Positions 1-8,980 of a stretch of 64,000 nt of DNA are shown here, piece by piece (position 1 is the first letter of the stretch; every line of letters starts with the position of its first letter). The translations under genes and the position numbers were made by a program. The notes beneath the pieces are model-generated. The model did not search any database. It worked only from the letters and a program-made list of their open reading frames with translations, and was not told the DNA's origin. Source of the stretch: Entomomonas moraniae (GTDB lineage Bacteria > Pseudomonadota > Gammaproteobacteria > Pseudomonadales > Pseudomonadaceae); assembly GCF_003991975.1 (NCBI RefSeq), contig NZ_CP029822.1:2567648-2631647 (forward strand). The letters run 5' to 3'.

Positions 1-681
1 TTATTATTACGCCAACTTGCTCCAATCTTAGTTGGTTTAGATATCAATAAAGCTGAACTACAAAAAGTAACTCAATTCTTAAGTGTTACTGACCAGTTCT
101 TCTTAAACCTTGCAATGGCACACTGTAAAGCAGCCATGGATGCAGGCGCTGAAATTAAACAAGGAACAATTGTTACTGTTATGACACGTAATGGTGATCA
201 GTTTGGTATTAAAATCAGTGGTATGGGTGATGAATGGTTTACTGCACCTGTTAACACTCCACAAGGTTTATTCTTCTCTGGATTCAGCCAAGCTGATGCT
301 AACCCAGACGTAGGAGACAGTGCGATCACAGAAACCTATGGTGTTGGTGGTACTGCAATGGTTGCTGCGCCAGGTGTAACTCGCTTTGTGGGTGCCTCAG
401 GTGGTATGGAAGCGGCTCGTCGTATTTCTGACGAAATGTCTGAAATTTATTTAGCTCATCACATGATGCTACAAATTCCTACATGGGACTTCCAAGGCTC
501 TTGCATTGGCTTAGATGCTCGTCGTGTAGTAGAAACAGGTATCACACCTACAATCAACACAGGTATCGCACATAAAGATGCAGGTGTAGGTCAAATCGGT
601 GCCGGTACTGTAAAAGCACCTTTAGCTTGTTTCGAAAAAGCAATCGTAGCGTTAGCTGATAAACTTGGAATAAAAGAGTAA
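1..681 (+). CDS. allG: AllG-type DUF1116 protein, C-terminal part (oxamate carbamoyltransferase subunit)
   Basis: The reading frame is open from the first base, so the gene starts upstream of the window; an internal Met at base 115 is not the start. The visible 226 residues match the C-terminal part of the DUF1116/YlbE family, with the phrase SCIGLDARRVVETGITP and a run on intestine-like small residues around GTAMVAAPGV. In Escherichia coli the DUF1116 protein AllG works with AllF (FdrA) and AllH to cleave oxalurate to oxamate and carbamoyl phosphate, the last part of anaerobic allantoin use. The next gene is a DUF2877 (AllH) protein and then a carbamate kinase, which supports this reading. 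AllF is expected just upstream, outside the window. The family assignment is firm; the substrate is inferred from context. Confidence 0.85.
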   Translation, partial: LLLRQLAPILVGLDINKAELQKVTQFLSVTDQFFLNLAMAHCKAAMDAGAEIKQGTIVTVMTRNGDQFGIKISGMGDEWFTAPVNTPQGLFFSGFSQADANPDVGDSAITETYGVGGTAMVAAPGVTRFVGASGGMEAARRISDEMSEIYLAHHMMLQIPTWDFQGSCIGLDARRVVETGITPTINTGIAHKDAGVGQIGAGTVKAPLACFEKAIVALADKLGIKE

Positions 682-698
682 TAAAATACTCTTATGCG

Positions 699-1538
699 GT
701 GCAGTGTATGATAATTGAAGCATTAGAAACCAGTTGCCACATTACAAATTTGACGAGTCAACTTAGCTGTAATGGCATCTACAATAATGCAATCAATTTT
801 CTTAATCAATCTCAACAATTGATTACACTGCACCGCCAAGGAAAAGGGTTAAGCCCTATGGGGTGGGTATTAGCAAATAACGATTTCAACTTCGTTGCGC
901 AACATACCCAGCTCAACTCAATGATGAGTTGCCATGAAGGTCAACTCACCATACAGCCTTCAATCAATGTAGTCTGTCAATATCATACAAATCTGACAGT
1001 TCCTCCTGCACCATTTGATCACTTCAAAGTACTAGAAAAATTATTATTAGTGTTACCAAAAACCACGTTAACGGGACTTTATGGTGCCTTATGCAATTAT
1101 CAACAAACTATTCTGCTTGAAGACAATTGCGAACTAATAGAAACATTTAGCCAGTGGCTTAATGGTGAACAAATTAACTGGGAAAACTATATTGGCAAAG
1201 GACCTGGACTTACACCTAGTTCTGATGACATGTTAACAGGCATGTTATTTGTTGCTTATGCTTGTTACAAAGAAAAAATACAGTCTCTTGTACCTTTTTT
1301 TAAGGGGACACCTGATCTTTCTCTATTAACAACGAGTGTTAGCAAAAATTATTTGTATTATGCCTCTCAAAGTATTTTTTCTTCTTATCTAATCAAATTA
1401 GCCAATCAATTAGCCAATAATGAGGTGAGTTTACATACACTATTTGAGTTATTAGATGTAGGTCATCACTCAGGAGCAGATACGTTGCTAGGCATAATAC
1501 TTGGCTGTCATGCAATCAAAAACTCATATTGTGCTTAA
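699..1538 (+). CDS. allH: AllH-type DUF2877 protein (oxamate carbamoyltransferase subunit)
   Basis: A 279-residue cytosolic protein with the DUF2877 signature GKGPGLTPSSDDMLTG at about residues 166-181. In E. coli AllH (YlbF) is the third subunit of the oxamate carbamoyltransferase AllFGH. It starts 17 bases after allG stops. The longest frame uses GTG at 699, while an in-frame ATG lies at 708 and may be the true start; no strong ribosome binding site decides between them. The order allG-allH-carbamate kinase is the conserved catabolic arrangement. Carbamoyl phosphate made by the complex would feed the next gene, yielding ATP. Confidence 0.85.
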   Translation: MQCMIIEALETSCHITNLTSQLSCNGIYNNAINFLNQSQQLITLHRQGKGLSPMGWVLANNDFNFVAQHTQLNSMMSCHEGQLTIQPSINVVCQYHTNLTVPPAPFDHFKVLEKLLLVLPKTTLTGLYGALCNYQQTILLEDNCELIETFSQWLNGEQINWENYIGKGPGLTPSSDDMLTGMLFVAYACYKEKIQSLVPFFKGTPDLSLLTTSVSKNYLYYASQSIFSSYLIKLANQLANNEVSLHTLFELLDVGHHSGADTLLGIILGCHAIKNSYCA

Positions 1539-1548
1539 ACTCACTTTA

Positions 1549-1577
1549 TTGATTGATTGTTACTTTATTGTTTATAA
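1549..1577 (+). promoter_or_regulatory. Candidate internal sigma-70 promoter before allK
   Basis: TTGATT and TTATAA are separated by 17 bases in the 58-base gap between allH and the carbamate kinase gene. The boxes fit a vegetative promoter and could let the kinase and carrier be made separately from the upstream genes. AT-rich DNA gives such matches by chance, so this is only a candidate. Confidence 0.35.
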
Positions 1578-1596
1578 ATCTATTTAGGAATTCATT

Positions 1597-2505
1597 ATGA
1601 AAACATTAGTTATTGCCTTAGGTGGGAATGCATTATTACAGCGCAAAGAAGCGTTAACGGCTGAAAACCAATATAAAAATATTGCGATACTAGCAGAAAT
1701 GATTATTAAGCTAGCTAAAAACTACCGTATCGTATTGGTTCATGGCAATGGCCCTCAAGTAGGTTTATTATCTCTTCAAAATGAAGCCTATAAAGAAGTT
1801 CCTTCCTATCCATTAGATATTCTAGTGGCTGAAAGCCAAGCAATGATCGGCTATATGATCACTCAAAAAATCAATGAGCTTGATCCGGCACAACGTATTA
1901 CTACTATCTTAACGCGTATGGAAGTTGATCTAAACGATCCAGATTTTAAAAACCCAAGTAAATTTATTGGCCCTGTTTATGATGAGGCTCAAAAAAATGC
2001 TTTACAAAAAGAACAGCCACACTGGCAGTTCAAAAAAGATGGAGAGTTCTATCGTCGTGTTGTTCCATCTCCAAGACCTCACAAACTTATTGAAAGACAA
2101 TCTGTTAATGTTCTACTTGATGCCCAACACATTGTGATCTGTGGTGGTGGCGGCGGTATCCCTGTAAACAAAGATAACAATACTATCAAAGGTATTGAAG
2201 CGGTTATTGATAAAGATTTAACTGCATCACTTATTGCACAACAACTTGGTGCCGAAAACTTTGTTATACTTACAGATGCCGATGCTGTTTATACTGGTTG
2301 GGGTACTCCAGAACAAAAAGCAATTGAAAAAGCAACAACAGAAGAACTAGCTCCTATGGGTGTTTCTGACGGATCTATGGGACCAAAAGTTATGGCTGTT
2401 TGTGATTTCGTTAATAACACTGGCCATAATGCTTATATTGGTGCATTAAAAAATATCAATGATATTATGGACGGGAAATCAGGTACATTAATTTACAAAA
2501 AATAG
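1597..2505 (+). CDS. allK: Carbamate kinase
   Basis: A 302-residue amino acid kinase family enzyme of normal length for carbamate kinase. It has the N-terminal ALGGNALLQR motif, the VHGNGPQVG loop (about residues 48-56), VICGGGGGIPV and the nucleotide-binding ILTDADAVY near residues 225-233, and a C-terminal GSMGPKVMA segment. It converts carbamoyl phosphate plus ADP to ATP plus carbamate, which decays to ammonia and CO2. Its place after allG and allH makes it the AllK (YbcF) counterpart of allantoin fermentation rather than ArcC of arginine deimination; no arc genes are visible here. The start is supported by an AGGAATT stretch upstream of the ATG. Confidence 0.93.
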   Translation: MKTLVIALGGNALLQRKEALTAENQYKNIAILAEMIIKLAKNYRIVLVHGNGPQVGLLSLQNEAYKEVPSYPLDILVAESQAMIGYMITQKINELDPAQRITTILTRMEVDLNDPDFKNPSKFIGPVYDEAQKNALQKEQPHWQFKKDGEFYRRVVPSPRPHKLIERQSVNVLLDAQHIVICGGGGGIPVNKDNNTIKGIEAVIDKDLTASLIAQQLGAENFVILTDADAVYTGWGTPEQKAIEKATTEELAPMGVSDGSMGPKVMAVCDFVNNTGHNAYIGALKNINDIMDGKSGTLIYKK

Positions 2506-2519
2506 TTTCAGAGGAATTT

Positions 2520-3743
2520 ATGGGCAATACCAACAATTTACAAAAACAAGAACTTATACCTTATTGGATTAAGCTGACTGCTATTTTCTTTCTTGGTTGG
2601 ATAGCACTTTACGCAACGCGTAGTATTATCTCACCACTGAAAGGAAACCTAGAAAGTGCTTATAGCCTAACCAATGCTGAGATAGGTTCAATCATGAGTT
2701 TATTCTATTTAGGATATACTCTCTTGAATGCACCTTCAGGTCTTATTGGTGATATTTTAGGTAAAAAACTCGTTCTAGTTACTGGGGTGATAGGGTTTGG
2801 TGCTTTTACAATCATCTCCGGCACCATGTCAACTTATACCATGTTCATGTTTATGTGGATACTGGTTGGTATTTTCCAAGGTTTTTTCTATGGTCCACAA
2901 TATGGTCTCTCTTCAGAGGCCATTCCAAAGAAACACTTAACACTTGGTAGTGCCATTATTAATAGTGGAATGGCGTTTGGTCTATCATTTGGTTATTTTA
3001 TCTCAACCTCATCACTTGAAAATGGTTATAACTGGCATACACCTTTTTATATTATTGGTGTTATTACCATCATTATCGGCTTATTAATGTGGTGGATTAT
3101 TAAATCTCGCCCTAGCACAACCAATGGTACAACTGCGAATACGCCTAAAGAAAAAATTAGTTTTAAACAGCTTTTCTGTAATCGCAATATTAACATGTGT
3201 TATATCATTATTTTCTCTGTGATGTTTGGATTCTTTGTGTTAGTTACTTGGTTACCTGCCTATTTAGAAGAAGCCAGAGGAATCAAAGGAAATAACATAG
3301 CGACTATCGCTTCATTAGTGCCTTGGTTTGCAATCCCTGGATCATTATTCTTCAGTTGGGTATGTGATCGATTAGGCTCTCAAAAACCTGTTCTATTAGT
3401 TATGTTGCCTATTTCACTCGTTGCCGTATTAGCCGTACCTTTAAGTAGTTCTATTACTGTTTTAGTTATAGCACTCATCACCTATGGCCTAGTAGGGAAA
3501 ATCAGTACCAACCCTGTACTTGTTGCAATTGTCGCCAATAGTGCTCCCTCCAATACTCTGAGTACTTCATTTGGTGTTTATAATTGTTTAGGGATGATTG
3601 GTTCTATTTTAGCACCTGTTGTTACTGGCTTAATCAAAGATACAACCGGTAGCTATGACCTAAGCTTTTACGTCGCAGCGGCATTGATTGGTGTTGGAAT
3701 GATTGCTACTTTAATGATTAAACAAGATGCCAAAACGGCTTAA
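2520..3743 (+). CDS. MFS transporter, likely carrier for an ureide or related anion
   Basis: A 407-residue protein with about 12 hydrophobic segments split by a central hydrophilic loop near residue 200, typical of the major facilitator superfamily. An organophosphate/anion-type N-terminal half is suggested by the RSIISPLKGNLESAYSLTNAEIG stretch and the cytoplasmic loop GDILGKKLV (the conserved loop between helices 2 and 3). It begins 14 bases after the carbamate kinase and ends before a strong terminator, so it is the last gene of the operon. By context it may import allantoin, allantoate or oxalurate, or export oxamate. The usual allantoin carrier of E. coli (AllW) belongs to another superfamily, so the substrate is unproven. 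Confidence 0.8.
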   Translation: MGNTNNLQKQELIPYWIKLTAIFFLGWIALYATRSIISPLKGNLESAYSLTNAEIGSIMSLFYLGYTLLNAPSGLIGDILGKKLVLVTGVIGFGAFTIISGTMSTYTMFMFMWILVGIFQGFFYGPQYGLSSEAIPKKHLTLGSAIINSGMAFGLSFGYFISTSSLENGYNWHTPFYIIGVITIIIGLLMWWIIKSRPSTTNGTTANTPKEKISFKQLFCNRNINMCYIIIFSVMFGFFVLVTWLPAYLEEARGIKGNNIATIASLVPWFAIPGSLFFSWVCDRLGSQKPVLLVMLPISLVAVLAVPLSSSITVLVIALITYGLVGKISTNPVLVAIVANSAPSNTLSTSFGVYNCLGMIGSILAPVVTGLIKDTTGSYDLSFYVAAALIGVGMIATLMIKQDAKTA

Positions 3744-3751
3744 CTTATAAT

Positions 3752-3787
3752 AAAAAGGGTAATCGAATAAATTCGATTACCCTTTTT
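3752..3787. terminator. Bidirectional rho-independent terminator
   Basis: A perfect 17-bp inverted repeat (3752-3768 and 3771-3787) flanked by A and T runs lies between the MFS gene and the convergent LysR gene. It has oligo-U on both transcripts, so it should stop both. Confidence 0.93.
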
Positions 3788-3804
3788 ATTATACCTTGTG
3801 CAAA

Positions 3805-4719
3805 CTAACTTACCGCATTCAAAAAATACTTAACGGCAGGGTTCTCTGACTTAAATAAATTAATTAAATAGTCGACTACAGGTCCCTTTCTACTCTCATT
3901 CCATGCTAATGATAAAGGTGATCCATGCCTAGCTCTATAAACCTTTTTAGGGATTAATCGTCCCGAGTCAATATAGGGTTGGCATAAATTTTTTGGTAAA
4001 AACCCGACACCAACACCATTTAAATGACATTCTAATTTAGTGTGTAAATCGGGCACCTTAATCTCATGTTGCCTTGTCAATAACCATGCTGTACGCTTAG
4101 GTAGATGGTGCGCAGTATCATCAACATTAATCGCTGGATAAGGTCGTAACTGATCCTCACGCAATACACCATCAACACTAGCCAATGGATGATGAGGTGA
4201 AACAACAAAAATCCAATTGATATCGCCTAAAAAATGAACACTAATATCATTAACAAGAGACTCAACGCCGGTGACACCAATTGCAAAATGATAGTCCTCA
4301 CTAATCATCGCATCCCATACCCCCATGTATACATGCCGTGAAATATGAAAATGGGTAAATGGAAATTTTGCTGACAAGCTAACCAATAAATTTGCAACAG
4401 CTGTACTGTCATACAACAAATTATTAATCACGATATTTACATTTTGTTCAACACCAGAACAAACTTGCTGTAACTCTTCAGGAATAGTATCTACCCAATC
4501 TTTTAATTGCTGATAACGAGTAAATAGATACTCTCCTGCCGGTGTTAACTCTATACTGCGGGTACTTCGATTAAACAATAGGACACCAACGTTTTCCTCA
4601 AGCAGTTTAATTCGATAACTAATAGCAGCTGATGTTCTATGAAGCACTTTAGCCGCACGCGAAAAACTCTTACATTCCGCAACGGTAATAAAAGTGCGTA
4701 TCATTTCATAATCTAACAT
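3805..4719 (-). CDS. allS: LysR-family regulator, AllS type
   Basis: A 304-residue LysR regulator with an N-terminal winged helix-turn-helix (about residues 3-60; SFSRAAKVLHRTSAAISYRI) and a type 2 periplasmic-binding-like effector domain. It resembles E. coli AllS across its length as I recall that sequence: shared phrases include AISYRIKLLEENVGV, VNIVINNLLY, HISRHVYMGVWD, FAIGVTGVESL and GVGVGFLPKNLCQ. AllS activates allantoin genes in anaerobic E. coli. It is convergent with the allG-allH-allK-MFS operon and shares its terminator, so it most likely controls that operon in response to an allantoin-derived effector. The ATG is preceded by AGAGGG-like purines. Confidence 0.85.
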   Translation of the reverse strand: MLDYEMIRTFITVAECKSFSRAAKVLHRTSAAISYRIKLLEENVGVLLFNRSTRSIELTPAGEYLFTRYQQLKDWVDTIPEELQQVCSGVEQNVNIVINNLLYDSTAVANLLVSLSAKFPFTHFHISRHVYMGVWDAMISEDYHFAIGVTGVESLVNDISVHFLGDINWIFVVSPHHPLASVDGVLREDQLRPYPAINVDDTAHHLPKRTAWLLTRQHEIKVPDLHTKLECHLNGVGVGFLPKNLCQPYIDSGRLIPKKVYRARHGSPLSLAWNESRKGPVVDYLINLFKSENPAVKYFLNAVS

Positions 4720-4810
4720 TTTATCCCTCTACGCGGTAGCAACTCTAAATATTTAACTATAAAAAAATCTAGAAATACAAATTTCTCCGTACATTACGCC
4801 CAAAGATTAC

Positions 4811-7120
4811 CTATAAACCATAACGAGTTATTATTTCCTGATGCTCATCAATAGATACTCCAACTTCCTCTGCTAAGCGAAGCCAGTGTACGGGGTGTAC
4901 CCAATCCGCCGTTACTTCTTCTAAGAGTTGGTGAATCTCGGCAGAAGACACGCTTTTAGGTGCTGTAATTGAGAAAAATACTGCTGGAAGAGGAGTTTCG
5001 TCTAAATCAAATTGATCCGTCACTTGATAATTTTGATTACTATTAACCCAAATCCGCCAACCCTTAGCATCAATGATGTCCTCAAAAGCTTTGAACATTT
5101 CTTCTCCTGGATAAACACCATCAACAAACCATGTTCGTCCAAAATTACCTTGTTTTAGCGTTTTCACCATACGATAAAGAGGAATAAAATACTTACGCTC
5201 CTCCTCATCTTCTGGTACAGGAGCCAGCTGTGCTGCATCAAAAACCACTTTATCATCTACACGCTGTTGCTTTGATGGATGAGCTGGTTCTTTAATCACT
5301 GCGGTCACAGGACCTGTGCATCTTGCTAAATATTCTATTTTTTCATTTTCCTCAACAACTTCAACACGTATCCAGCCCCAATCCTCATTAATAACGCCCC
5401 CTGTTGACTCAAGTGTTATTTCTAACTGTTTAGCTATGCTTCGTGCTAAAAACCAATTTTGGTTAGCACAACTATAGGTTAATAAATCCCATACATCCGA
5501 TGTCGAGTCATCTGTTATTTTATCAACAATAATCTGCTGCCATTTTTCAGCTTCTGCAAAGTTATCTTCTTGCACAGCAATAGCTACCAATACACGAGGA
5601 GCCCCCAAGTAACTCGGTACTATTTCATACATTTCTAAACAGCGTTGCTTAGCTTCATCGTAATTGCTTTGGTGATACGCTTGCTGAATACGACACCACA
5701 ATGCAATCGTAGGTTGTGTATCAGTATAATAATTAGCCAATCGCTCAAGCTCTGCTAATTTATTCCCTCTAATCAATAAACCTAATAATTGATAGGCTAA
5801 ATCAGATTCTTGCTCATGATTATTTTCAATATATCGCCATAACAACGCTTCGGCCTCTTTCGTTGCCGAACAGGCTTGTAACGCTGAGACTGTAATATCA
5901 ATTAATTGTTCATCATTCGGACGCTCTTCAACAGCAAGCATTAAAAGCTCAAGCTCTTGCTCAGGATTACGTCCAGCTTCTTCATTTTGACTTGCTTGGT
6001 CGTTTAGCCATGCCAATAGCGCTTCGGCTGGTACAGGTAATGAAGCCTGTGCAGAATGGTGTTCAACTTCTGTTGATAGTGCTGCCAATAGCTTATCCGC
6101 TCCCAAAGGTGCTCTTAATTTAGGTAACGCTTCATGGGCAATGACTAAAGCTTTTTTTGCTGTCCACACACTTCCACGAGCCAATGCAAGTTTGATCTGT
6201 ACCTCGGCCACTTCGATACAACGACGATGTGCGCCAACCTCAACAAAATGTGTTAATACAGCCTGTATTGCACTACCTAATGACCATGTGTTCTTTTCAG
6301 GCTCTTTATTCAATAAGGCATTAACTGTACGTACCCAGCTCAAGTAATAACGAGGGGCTACATCATTCCAAGCAGGCAATATTTCCCAAGACTCATCCAC
6401 ACGGCCTAATAAAGCTAACGTATGTGCTTTTAAAATATGTCTATCTTGTTTACTGACAGGCCAATCATAGCCATCAACTTCTGCTTCACACTTTTCAAGA
6501 ATAGCTAATGCTTTTTCAGGTTGGTTTAATCTCAATAAAGCATGTACTTCGAAGGTACGTATAGCTTCACTCACCTCTTCACCAAACGTTGTAATCTTTT
6601 CACCCTGAGCTTTTAAATAATCGAGTGCTTCTTCGGGTTTTCCTTCATCCAATAAGGCATCGGCATACTCACAAGATAAGCAATGAAAGCAACTCCAAGA
6701 AGGATCAATTCGCTCAAAAGTCTCATTACAAACAGCTTTACGCTCTTCAACCCAAGCGGGGCCATCAATATTAGCATAACAGGCAGATAAATCTTGTGTT
6801 ACACAAACCGTTTGTGGGCAAGTAATAGTTTCATCACGATGCGCGAACTCAAATAAGGAAACAACCTCTGCTAAAACAGACTCTCCTTCCGATTTGTTAC
6901 CAATACGATTACGCATCTCCCAATGGCGGAAAAAAACCTCAAGCCAAGGATTTTTCAAACTGCGACTTAAAGCAATGGCCTCAGGGATTAAAGCCTCCGC
7001 CTTACCAATATTCATTTCCAAAATTTCAGTTGTCAGCTGCTCTATAAGTTTACTCGCATGCTCATGACCTGCTTCTTCTAAATCATTCTCTAGGCGAAAA
7101 ACCCAATCCCAAATATCCAT
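4811..7120 (-). CDS. Large TPR-repeat protein, partner of the upstream HSP90-like ATPase
   Basis: A 769-residue soluble protein with no signal peptide or membrane segment. Much of it is alpha-helical with degenerate tetratricopeptide-like repeats, for example SCEYADALLDEGKPEEALDY near residue 150, VHALLRLNQPEKALAILEKC near 195, and further repeats through residue 540. The last 200 residues (from about 560) are non-repetitive and rich in beta-type sequence. It starts 12 bases after the HSP90-like gene, so the two are surely cotranscribed. TPR proteins are classic HSP90 partners in eukaryotes, hence a co-chaperone or client-adaptor role is inferred. I do not recognise a named bacterial family. 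A cysteine cluster (CFHCLSC, near residue 145) might bind metal. Confidence 0.7.
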   Translation of the reverse strand: MDIWDWVFRLENDLEEAGHEHASKLIEQLTTEILEMNIGKAEALIPEAIALSRSLKNPWLEVFFRHWEMRNRIGNKSEGESVLAEVVSLFEFAHRDETITCPQTVCVTQDLSACYANIDGPAWVEERKAVCNETFERIDPSWSCFHCLSCEYADALLDEGKPEEALDYLKAQGEKITTFGEEVSEAIRTFEVHALLRLNQPEKALAILEKCEAEVDGYDWPVSKQDRHILKAHTLALLGRVDESWEILPAWNDVAPRYYLSWVRTVNALLNKEPEKNTWSLGSAIQAVLTHFVEVGAHRRCIEVAEVQIKLALARGSVWTAKKALVIAHEALPKLRAPLGADKLLAALSTEVEHHSAQASLPVPAEALLAWLNDQASQNEEAGRNPEQELELLMLAVEERPNDEQLIDITVSALQACSATKEAEALLWRYIENNHEQESDLAYQLLGLLIRGNKLAELERLANYYTDTQPTIALWCRIQQAYHQSNYDEAKQRCLEMYEIVPSYLGAPRVLVAIAVQEDNFAEAEKWQQIIVDKITDDSTSDVWDLLTYSCANQNWFLARSIAKQLEITLESTGGVINEDWGWIRVEVVEENEKIEYLARCTGPVTAVIKEPAHPSKQQRVDDKVVFDAAQLAPVPEDEEERKYFIPLYRMVKTLKQGNFGRTWFVDGVYPGEEMFKAFEDIIDAKGWRIWVNSNQNYQVTDQFDLDETPLPAVFFSITAPKSVSSAEIHQLLEEVTADWVHPVHWLRLAEEVGVSIDEHQEIITRYGL

Positions 7121-7132
7121 GTCATATTCCTA

Positions 7133-8971
7133 TCATGAAAGTTTCAATATAATCTGTACTGCTTGAGTAAAATCAATCAATGCCTGATTTAAATTGAGTG
7201 CTTGATTTTGATTATCACGCCCCGACATTATGATTTTCAAAGACTTCAATAGTTTAACGGCACCCTCTACTTGTGGATTACTCGCATGAAAAGCTTGTAA
7301 TAACTCGATGATAGCCTGATTATTCAAATTAATGTATAACTTTACCATCGAAGTTTTTGTAATTTGTGCTGTAAATTGACGTGCTAAGCGCAAAGCTGCT
7401 TGAGATATCTTTTTATCGGTCTCATCTTCTTCAAGGCGCTTTTTAAGTTCAGCTTCACGGTCAATAACGACAACAAAAGGAAGTTCTATTGGCATAAATC
7501 GTGCAATGACAATATCCTCTCCATCGGCTAATACCTTGGTTAACCATTCCATATCATTAGCGGGCAAGTCTGCTAGCGAAAATAGATGCTGATTACCTTT
7601 CTCTGTTCCTAATTCAATAAGCTTATATTTCTTTGCGAGCGTATAACGGCGTAAAAATGGAACGACCGCATACCGATCACCTAAAGCAACTGGAACCTGT
7701 AACGCACGAAATAGCGTATCTTCAAAGCCACCATGACTACCCAACATAACATGGATAGTGTGACTAGATACCAATGCTTGTGCGGTTAAATCGCCTTGAG
7801 AAGTTGGAATCTTTATCGTATCCATCAATAATTGAAACAAGCGCTCATCGCACAATGAAGCTCCTAATAATGCTTCGTTATGACGCTTTAAAATTCGCCG
7901 CCAAACCTCAGGTTGTTTAGCAGCAATGGTTGCTAGACCATTAATTAACGACTCATTAAGTGCATGCTGAACAGCATAATAATTAGCATCTTTTTGCAAA
8001 TCTTCCCGACTAGCCGTTGGTATTAAGCGGTTAGATTCAATAACCCCACCAATAAAACCAGCCCACGAAGGTAACAAATCACGCGCATCATCATCTAATA
8101 ACATACCACGTAAAAAAATAGATAAATTTCTATTATCACTCGTACCATAAGTCGCACCGTCCTGAACCCACAGCATACCAATGACATCTGTTTGCTCATC
8201 AGGGATCACGGGAAAAGTACAAATAGGCTCAAAGTTTTGTTCAAATCGTGCTGCAAAACTTAAGCATTGGCGTTGCTCTTGTAATGGATGAACAACTACA
8301 TCTTCACGCTTTTTACGCCAAGGCGGTGATTCTGGGTTAATAGCCTCTTTTGCATCATTAATATAAATAGGTTCGTTTAGTAATATACAATAACGACCTA
8401 AAATTTTATTGAGCGACTCTTGAGTACTTAGAAAAAGAAACTCATCTTTTAAATCTAAAATAATCTCAGTGCCCACGACATGCCTTGGTTCACTCTCTGT
8501 TACTGTATACTGCTCGGCATTTGCTGAACGATAGCACCACGTTTGCCCAGTAGACTGATAAGATGTTGTAATAAGTGTTACTTGTTTAGCCAACACGAAA
8601 GCAGATAAAAAACCTAAACCAAACATCCCTATTAAGCCTGTTTCATCATCCTTCTGACGAAGCTGTCTCGTATAGCCAACGCCAACAGTAGCTAAAAAAG
8701 TATGTATCTCATACTCTGTCAATCCTGCGCCCGTATCGATGATTCTAACTTGCTTATTCTGTCGATCACCAATCACCGTAATCCGCCCTTTATCCAACCA
8801 ACTAGGTTGTTCAATTCGGCGACGCACAATAGAATCATGTGCATTTTGCACGAGCTCTCTTAAAGCAACCATGGGGGTTGAATAGAGGTGTTTACTTAAT
8901 ACTTGCATCAACCCATTAAGATCAACACCTGCTACACAAACTTTTGATTCTATCGTAGTGACTTTACTCAT
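7133..8971 (-). CDS. HSP90-like (HtpG-related) GHKL ATPase
   Basis: A 612-residue protein with an N-terminal GHKL ATPase like HtpG: the helix LRELVQNAHDSI (about residues 37-48, with the catalytic Glu and Mg-binding Asn), IIDTGAGLT (about 77-85), and the lid GLIGMFGLGFLSAFVLA (about 112-128) matching HtpG GQFGVGFYSAF. The middle domain holds RGMLLDDDARDLLPSWAGFIGGVIES, comparable with the HSP90 arginine-bearing catalytic loop (SASREDLQ). The C-terminal part diverges from HtpG, which is also somewhat longer. It should be a cytosolic ATP-driven chaperone or remodeller, distinct from housekeeping HtpG. It forms a two-gene operon with the TPR protein downstream. Function beyond the fold is unknown. 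Confidence 0.85.
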   Translation of the reverse strand: MSKVTTIESKVCVAGVDLNGLMQVLSKHLYSTPMVALRELVQNAHDSIVRRRIEQPSWLDKGRITVIGDRQNKQVRIIDTGAGLTEYEIHTFLATVGVGYTRQLRQKDDETGLIGMFGLGFLSAFVLAKQVTLITTSYQSTGQTWCYRSANAEQYTVTESEPRHVVGTEIILDLKDEFLFLSTQESLNKILGRYCILLNEPIYINDAKEAINPESPPWRKKREDVVVHPLQEQRQCLSFAARFEQNFEPICTFPVIPDEQTDVIGMLWVQDGATYGTSDNRNLSIFLRGMLLDDDARDLLPSWAGFIGGVIESNRLIPTASREDLQKDANYYAVQHALNESLINGLATIAAKQPEVWRRILKRHNEALLGASLCDERLFQLLMDTIKIPTSQGDLTAQALVSSHTIHVMLGSHGGFEDTLFRALQVPVALGDRYAVVPFLRRYTLAKKYKLIELGTEKGNQHLFSLADLPANDMEWLTKVLADGEDIVIARFMPIELPFVVVIDREAELKKRLEEDETDKKISQAALRLARQFTAQITKTSMVKLYINLNNQAIIELLQAFHASNPQVEGAVKLLKSLKIIMSGRDNQNQALNLNQALIDFTQAVQIILKLS

Positions 8972-8980
8972 CGTAATCTA

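Noticed and set aside
6141-6347. Plus-strand frame inside the TPR gene
   Set aside because: It lies antisense to a long, well-supported gene and shows no family resemblance or ribosome binding site.
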